Shown here one piece after another: positions 60,236 through 64,000 of a stretch of DNA of 64,000 nt. The notes under the pieces were generated by a model. That model was not told the DNA's origin, did no database searches, and saw nothing but the letters and a program-made list of their open reading frames with translations. The stretch covers positions 84,840-148,839 of the forward strand of contig NZ_JAASTT010000006.1 in assembly GCF_014322795.1 (NCBI RefSeq). The letters are read 5' to 3'. The DNA is from Paenilisteria portnoyi. Lineage in GTDB: Bacteria > Bacillota > Bacilli > Lactobacillales > Listeriaceae. Each line of letters begins with the position of its first letter. Position 1 is the first letter of the stretch. The translations under genes and the position numbers were made by a program.

Positions 60236-61588
60236 TTAACGCATCGTCACAAATTCTTCAGAGCCTGTTGGATGAATCGCGACTGTATTATCAAAATCAG
60301 CTTTCGTTGCGCCCATTTTCATAGCAACCGCAAAGCCTTGAATCATTTCATCAACACCTGTCCCAATTCCGTGCAAGCCAACTACTTTTTCATTATCGCC
60401 AACACAAACCAGCTTCATGGCACACGGTTCGAGGTGTTCTGTAATCGCGGTATACATCGAGGTAAACGAAGACGTATAGACTTTCACTTGCGCTTCCCCA
60501 TATTTTTCAATAGCCTCCGGTTCCGTCAAGCCCACCGTCCCAATCGCTGGATGACTAAAAACAACCGTCGGAATCAGGTTATAGTCCAAATGCTCATCCA
60601 ATTTCCCGTTAAATAACCGTTCAGACAAGCGACGTCCCGCAGCAATCGCAACCGGTGTCAGCTCAATATGCCCCGTAATATCTCCGACTGCATAAATCCC
60701 CGGAACCGCTGTATTTTGGAATTTATCTACTTTAATGTAGCCTTTTTTATCAAGTTCCACCGCCGTTGCTGCTAAGTTAAGCGTCTCGGTTACTGGTTTT
60801 CTGCCAATCGCCCAGATCAATTTCTCTACTGTCTGCGTGCGACCATCCTCCAAATGAAGCGTCACCGTTCCATCCTCATTTTTCGTGACTGCTTTAGGAA
60901 TCGCCTCTGTATGAAGCGTTAACCCTTGCTCCTTCATGACTTCCATTAAAGTTTCCACCACCAAAGGATCGAATCTGCGTATCGGCGTCTGTTTACGAAC
61001 AAACAAATGCGTCTCCACGCCAAAGCCCTGCAATACGCCTGCAAGCTCCACGGCAATATATCCAGCACCTACAACCGCAACGCTTCTAGGCAACTCCGTC
61101 CACGCAAAAAAGCCATTCGAATCCGTCCCATATTCCGCTCCTGGAACGTCAGGCCAAGCAGGTTTTCCACCCGTCGCCAACAAAATATGATCCGCCGTAT
61201 ACTGCGTACCATTCACCTCAATCGTGTGTTCATCAACAAATGATGCGTACCCCTTCAAAATATCGACCTTATTATGATCGAGTCCGCGCTGATACGAGCC
61301 ATGAAGCCGCTCAATATACGCCTCCCGATTTCCCACCAACTTCGCAAAATCAAAATTCTCTTGTTTCACATCAAAACCATAATCTGGCGCATATTTGTTC
61401 ATCGCCTCAGAAATCTGAGCCCCGTACCACATCACTTTTTTAGGCACACAGCCAACGTTTACACACGTGCCACCAAGATGTTTCGGCTCCACAAGCGCAC
61501 ATTTCTTCCCGTAACTAGCTGCACGATTCACCGAAGAAACCCCGCCACTACCTCCACCAATCGCTATATAATCATAATGTTCCACCAT
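60236..61588 (-). CDS. gor: Glutathione-disulfide reductase
   Basis: A 450-residue FAD enzyme reducing glutathione disulfide with NADPH. FAD loop [15 protein letters not shown] (about 9-23), redox pair [18 protein letters not shown] loop [11 protein letters not shown] with Arg residues in [11 protein letters not shown], and C-terminal HPTGSEEF with the proton-relay His. Listeria makes glutathione, so a true Gor function is likely. RBS GGAGG. Confidence 0.93.
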   Translation of the reverse strand: MVEHYDYIAIGGGSGGVSSVNRAASYGKKCALVEPKHLGGTCVNVGCVPKKVMWYGAQISEAMNKYAPDYGFDVKQENFDFAKLVGNREAYIERLHGSYQRGLDHNKVDILKGYASFVDEHTIEVNGTQYTADHILLATGGKPAWPDVPGAEYGTDSNGFFAWTELPRSVAVVGAGYIAVELAGVLQGFGVETHLFVRKQTPIRRFDPLVVETLMEVMKEQGLTLHTEAIPKAVTKNEDGTVTLHLEDGRTQTVEKLIWAIGRKPVTETLNLAATAVELDKKGYIKVDKFQNTAVPGIYAVGDITGHIELTPVAIAAGRRLSERLFNGKLDEHLDYNLIPTVVFSHPAIGTVGLTEPEAIEKYGEAQVKVYTSSFTSMYTAITEHLEPCAMKLVCVGDNEKVVGLHGIGTGVDEMIQGFAVAMKMGATKADFDNTVAIHPTGSEEFVTMR

Positions 61589-61805
61589 ATGAAAACCTCC
61601 TTTATTTCTCTATCCTCCAATTCTACCCTAAGCAAGATTGAATTGAAAATGTTTGGATTTTGTTTTGAGGTTTATGTTTCTCTTATGTTGATTGGTACTC
61701 TGTACACAAAAGGTCTGAAAATCATCCGATGGGCCATCAACTTTTATTTTTTATGCGTAAGCCGTACATTCCGATTTACCCCACGTAGGTTCAAGGTATC
61801 AAATA

Positions 61806-61830
61806 AAAAAGCCACCCGAGGGTGACTTTT
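61806..61830 (-). terminator. Terminator after rpmE2
   Basis: Stem AAAGCCACCC / GGGTGACTTT (about 61808-61829), one mismatch, with a minus-strand T run. It begins next to the rpmE2 stop. Confidence 0.85.
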
Positions 61831-62076
61831 TTATTTGATGCCGTATTTCTTGTTGAAACGGTCGACACGTCCGTCGGCTGTCGCATGTTTTTGTTTACCA
61901 GTATAGAATGGGTGAGAATCAGAACTGATTTCGACACGTAGTAATGGATACTCGTTGCCATCTTCCCATTGAATCGTTTCGTTCGAGCCCTTAGTAGAAC
62001 CAGAAAGAAATTTGAAATCTGTACTAGTATCAAGAAATACCACTTGATGGTATTCCGGGTGAATTCCAGCTTTCAT
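61831..62076 (-). CDS. rpmE2: 50S ribosomal protein L31 type B
   Basis: 81 residues ([28 protein letters not shown] ... [17 protein letters not shown]). It has no cysteines, so it is the zinc-independent C-minus paralogue of L31 that in other Firmicutes replaces the zinc form. GGAG lies 9 bases before ATG 62076; the in-frame TTG upstream is not needed. It lies between rho and gor as a single gene. Confidence 0.95.
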   Translation of the reverse strand: MKAGIHPEYHQVVFLDTSTDFKFLSGSTKGSNETIQWEDGNEYPLLRVEISSDSHPFYTGKQKHATADGRVDRFNKKYGIK

Positions 62077-62178
62077 TGTTTTCAACTCCTTCGCCCTGAA
62101 TCATCTGAAACAGAGTAATTTCTGCACACTTGCACACAGTAAATTCATTATAACAATGCTTTTCTAATTTAGCAAGGC

Positions 62179-63450
62179 TTATTTTTTAAACATTTCTGTC
62201 TGGATAACTTCGAAAAAATCTGCATTTGTTGGTGTCTTTTTCAAATAGCGAATAAAGCGCTCGGAAATGTCTAATGCATCGCCTTGAATCGGCATAATTT
62301 TACGGATTTTCCACAGCTGTTCTAGGTTTTCTTTTGGAAGTAATAGCTCTTCTTTACGCGTTCCTGAGCGGCGAATATCAATAGCTGGGAAGACGCGTCG
62401 CTCTGCCATCGCACGATCGAGATGGAGCTCCATATTTCCGGTTCCTTTAAATTCTTCATAAATCACGTCGTCCATTCGCGAACCTGTGTCAACAAGTGCT
62501 GTTGCCAAGATTGTTAAACTTCCGCCTTCTTCGATGTTTCGAGCAGCCCCGAAAAAGCGCTTCGGTCTGTGGAAAGCGGCTGGATCAATACCGCCAGAGA
62601 GCGTTCGCCCGCTTGGTGGAATAACAAGATTATACGCTCTAGCTAGCCGCGTAATACTATCCATCAAAATAATAACGTCACGCTTTTGCTCCACAAGACG
62701 CATCGCTCGTTCTAAGACCAGCTCAGCAACTTTTATATGATTTTCTGGAACTTCATCAAACGTCGAGCTAACAACCTCTGCTTTGACCGAGCGCTCAATA
62801 TCGGTTACCTCTTCAGGACGTTCATCAATCAATAGTACAATCAGTTCTGCATCCGGACTATTTTCTGTAATCGCATTAGCAATTTCTTTTAAAAGAATCG
62901 TTTTACCAGCTTTAGGAGGAGCTACAATCAATCCACGTTGTCCGAAACCAATCGGGGCAATCATGTCGATCATACGCGTTGAAATCGGCTCTTGACCAAT
63001 CTCCATACGTATTTGGCGATCAGGATATAACGGCGTTAAACCTGGGAAATGAACACGTTCTTTCGCCACCTCGGGATTTTCGTCATTAACCGCCTCGACG
63101 TGAAGCAAACCAAAATAGCGCTCATTTTCTTTTGGAGGGCGAACTTTTCCTGAAACCTTATCACCAGTTCTTAGATCGAAACGTCTGATTTGGGAAGCCG
63201 ATATGTAGATATCTTCGGAGCTTGCAGAATAGTTGATGGGGCGCAGGAAGCCAAAACCTTCCGAGGCAATAATGTCAAGAACGCCTTCCATAAAGAAGAA
63301 GCCTTGTTTTTCAGCACTTGCCTTTAGCAGAGCAAAGCTGAGTTCTCTTTTAGTGAGCTTGCTATAATAGGGAATCTTATGTTCCTTTGCAAGCGCATAA
63401 ATTTCTTTAATTGTCAGTTTTTCCAGATAGGAAATGGATATGTCCGGCAT
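62179..63450 (-). CDS. rho: Transcription termination factor Rho
   Basis: 423 residues: N-terminal Rho-N helical part (about 5-45), cold-shock RNA-binding domain (about 50-120), and RecA-like ATPase with Walker [12 protein letters not shown] (about 180), Walker [18 protein letters not shown]-loop and R-loop region [18 protein letters not shown]. It ends untranslated transcripts as a hexameric helicase. RBS AAAGGTGG. Confidence 0.96.
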   Translation of the reverse strand: MPDISISYLEKLTIKEIYALAKEHKIPYYSKLTKRELSFALLKASAEKQGFFFMEGVLDIIASEGFGFLRPINYSASSEDIYISASQIRRFDLRTGDKVSGKVRPPKENERYFGLLHVEAVNDENPEVAKERVHFPGLTPLYPDRQIRMEIGQEPISTRMIDMIAPIGFGQRGLIVAPPKAGKTILLKEIANAITENSPDAELIVLLIDERPEEVTDIERSVKAEVVSSTFDEVPENHIKVAELVLERAMRLVEQKRDVIILMDSITRLARAYNLVIPPSGRTLSGGIDPAAFHRPKRFFGAARNIEEGGSLTILATALVDTGSRMDDVIYEEFKGTGNMELHLDRAMAERRVFPAIDIRRSGTRKEELLLPKENLEQLWKIRKIMPIQGDALDISERFIRYLKKTPTNADFFEVIQTEMFKK

Positions 63451-63575
63451 ATAATTTGACCACCTTTTGGATTTTTTGTAAAGAGGATTTTAGGAGAGCT
63501 GAGGATTAAGAATGTTCTTTCATGACTTACTAATAAATAAAACTCGAATTAAAGTAACTGATGTTTTTACGCATT

Positions 63576-64000
63576 TCACGATCTCCCGCCGAGCCTCAGC
63601 GGAGCGACAAGCGCTCAGATTCTAGGCAAAGCCGCGCACCGGAGCACAGGATTTAGAGGAGGACTACAAACTCACTTTGTTCCTTTGCATATTGGGGTTG
63701 TAACTCGCTTCACTTCGAACAACCCCAACAAAGGGGAGTGCTTTACCACCCAACTGGTGTTTCAACGCTATCTCACGATTCCCCTCCAAATCTCAGCGGA
63801 GCGACAAGTGCTCAGATTCTAGGCAAAGCCGCGCACCGGAGCGGAATGTACTAAAGTACATGAGCACTGGAGCACAGGCTTTAGAGAGGAACTACAAACT
63901 CACTTTGTTCCTTTGCATATTGAGGTTGTAACTCGCTTCACTTCGAACAACCCCAACAAAGGGGAGTGCTTTACCACCCAACTGGTGTTTCAACGCTATC
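63576..64000 (+). repeat. Tandem repeat, two units of 197 and 228 bp
   Basis: Unit 1 is 63576-63772, unit 2 is 63773-64000; both begin TCACGAT and end CAACGCTATC. They differ by scattered substitutions and by 31 bases (63843-63873) present only in unit 2: 197 + 31 = 228 exactly. Each unit contains a hairpin, in unit 1 CCTTTG (63682-63687), GGGGTTGT (63694-63701) with ACAACCCC (63719-63726) and CAAAGG (63729-63734). More units may follow. Confidence 0.9.
63793..63890 (+). repeat. Dispersed palindromic repeat, copy 3 (inside tandem unit 2)
   Basis: GCGACAAGTGCTCAGATTCT then AGGCAAAGCC, ACCGGAGCGGAA, TGTAC (63847-63851), GTACA (63856-63860), TGAGCACTGGAG. It aligns with copies 1 and 2 read on the minus strand. 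Unit 1 has the same flanks (63595-63660) but lacks the palindromic core. Confidence 0.85.

Larger units (their letters stand above)
63451..64000. other. Region upstream of rho (550 bp, runs off the window)
   Basis: No gene. A roughly 125-bp AT-rich leader/promoter region of rho is followed by the tandem repeat at 63576-64000. The next gene lies beyond the window. Confidence 0.7.

Noticed and set aside
61760..61800. A possible fourth copy of the palindromic repeat (GTACATTCCG)
   Set aside because: Only ten bases match; the paired GTAC arm and the flanks are missing.
63576..64000. CRISPR array
   Set aside because: The repeats are 197-228 bp with no spacer structure and no cas gene.

Overview
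The window is a low-to-moderate-GC Firmicute chromosome segment. Its gene order (phoU-pst-phoPR, cls, ftsEX with PcsB-type hydrolases, prfB, secA, hpf, comF, degU, tagU/tagO/tagA, fabZ/mbl/murA, atp operon, mnaA, upp, glyA, tsaC, prmC, prfA, tdk, thr operon, rpmE2, rho) matches, from memory, the lmo2490-lmo2551 region of Listeria. DegU with no adjacent DegS and the synthase-like enolase gene between tagA and tagO fit the same genus. The species cannot be fixed from sequence alone. Almost everything is conserved core genome, and nearly all genes are on the minus strand.

Layout. 1-1178: a truncated zinc/cadmium P-type ATPase and its CzrA-type ArsR repressor, with two operator palindromes. 1299-1694: an XRE regulator. 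1740-9760: phosphate uptake and sensing (phoU, two pstB, pstA, pstC, pstS, phoR, phoP), with a PhoP-box array before pstS. 10062-12704: MinJ-like PDZ protein and cardiolipin synthase. 12820-17271: FtsEX with two coiled-coil peptidoglycan hydrolases. 17826-26667: yitT, prfB (with its programmed +1 frameshift), secA, hpf, comFC/comFA, degV. 26692-33231: degU, a plus-strand island (yvyE, acetyltransferase, LCP ligase), then wall teichoic acid genes tagO and tagA flanking an enolase-superfamily gene. 33395-39039: LysM-3D protein, ssbB, fabZ, a polyamine-acetyltransferase-like gene, mbl, murA, ywzB. 39197-46144: the complete atpIBEFHAGDC operon. 46145-47005: a geneless gap holding a candidate structured RNA. 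47006-54725: mnaA, upp, glyA, ywlE, tsaC, prmC, prfA, tdk. 54897-58111: hom-thrC-thrB. 58366-60187: a MarR-MATE efflux pair on the plus strand. 60236-63450: gor, rpmE2, rho. 63576-64000: a tandem repeat running off the window.

The genes form functional sets: phosphate homeostasis and wall teichoic acid (a phosphate-rich polymer) lie in one region; FtsEX sits beside the hydrolases it is expected to activate; both class I release factors and the termination factor Rho are present; mnaA, tagO and tagA together supply the first steps of teichoic acid linkage-unit synthesis.

No CRISPR array, rRNA, tRNA, prophage or transposase was seen. The less ordinary features are non-coding: (1) a dispersed palindromic intergenic repeat with three full copies (pstS-pstC gap, minJ-phoP gap, upstream of rho), one also within a 197/228-bp tandem repeat whose units differ by a 31-nt palindromic segment; (2) a hairpin-rich RNA candidate with its own terminator upstream of atpI; (3) a dense DnaA-box cluster between tsaC and prmC, with further boxes inside prmC and prfA; (4) a MarR operator pair embedded in a near-consensus sigma-A promoter; (5) a long hairpin immediately after atpC. 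Starts were moved from the longest open frame where a ribosome binding site decided it (pstB, pstC, phoP, minJ, ftsX, secA, hpf, comFA, yvyE, atpA, atpF, mnaA, ywlE, tdk, rpmE2).
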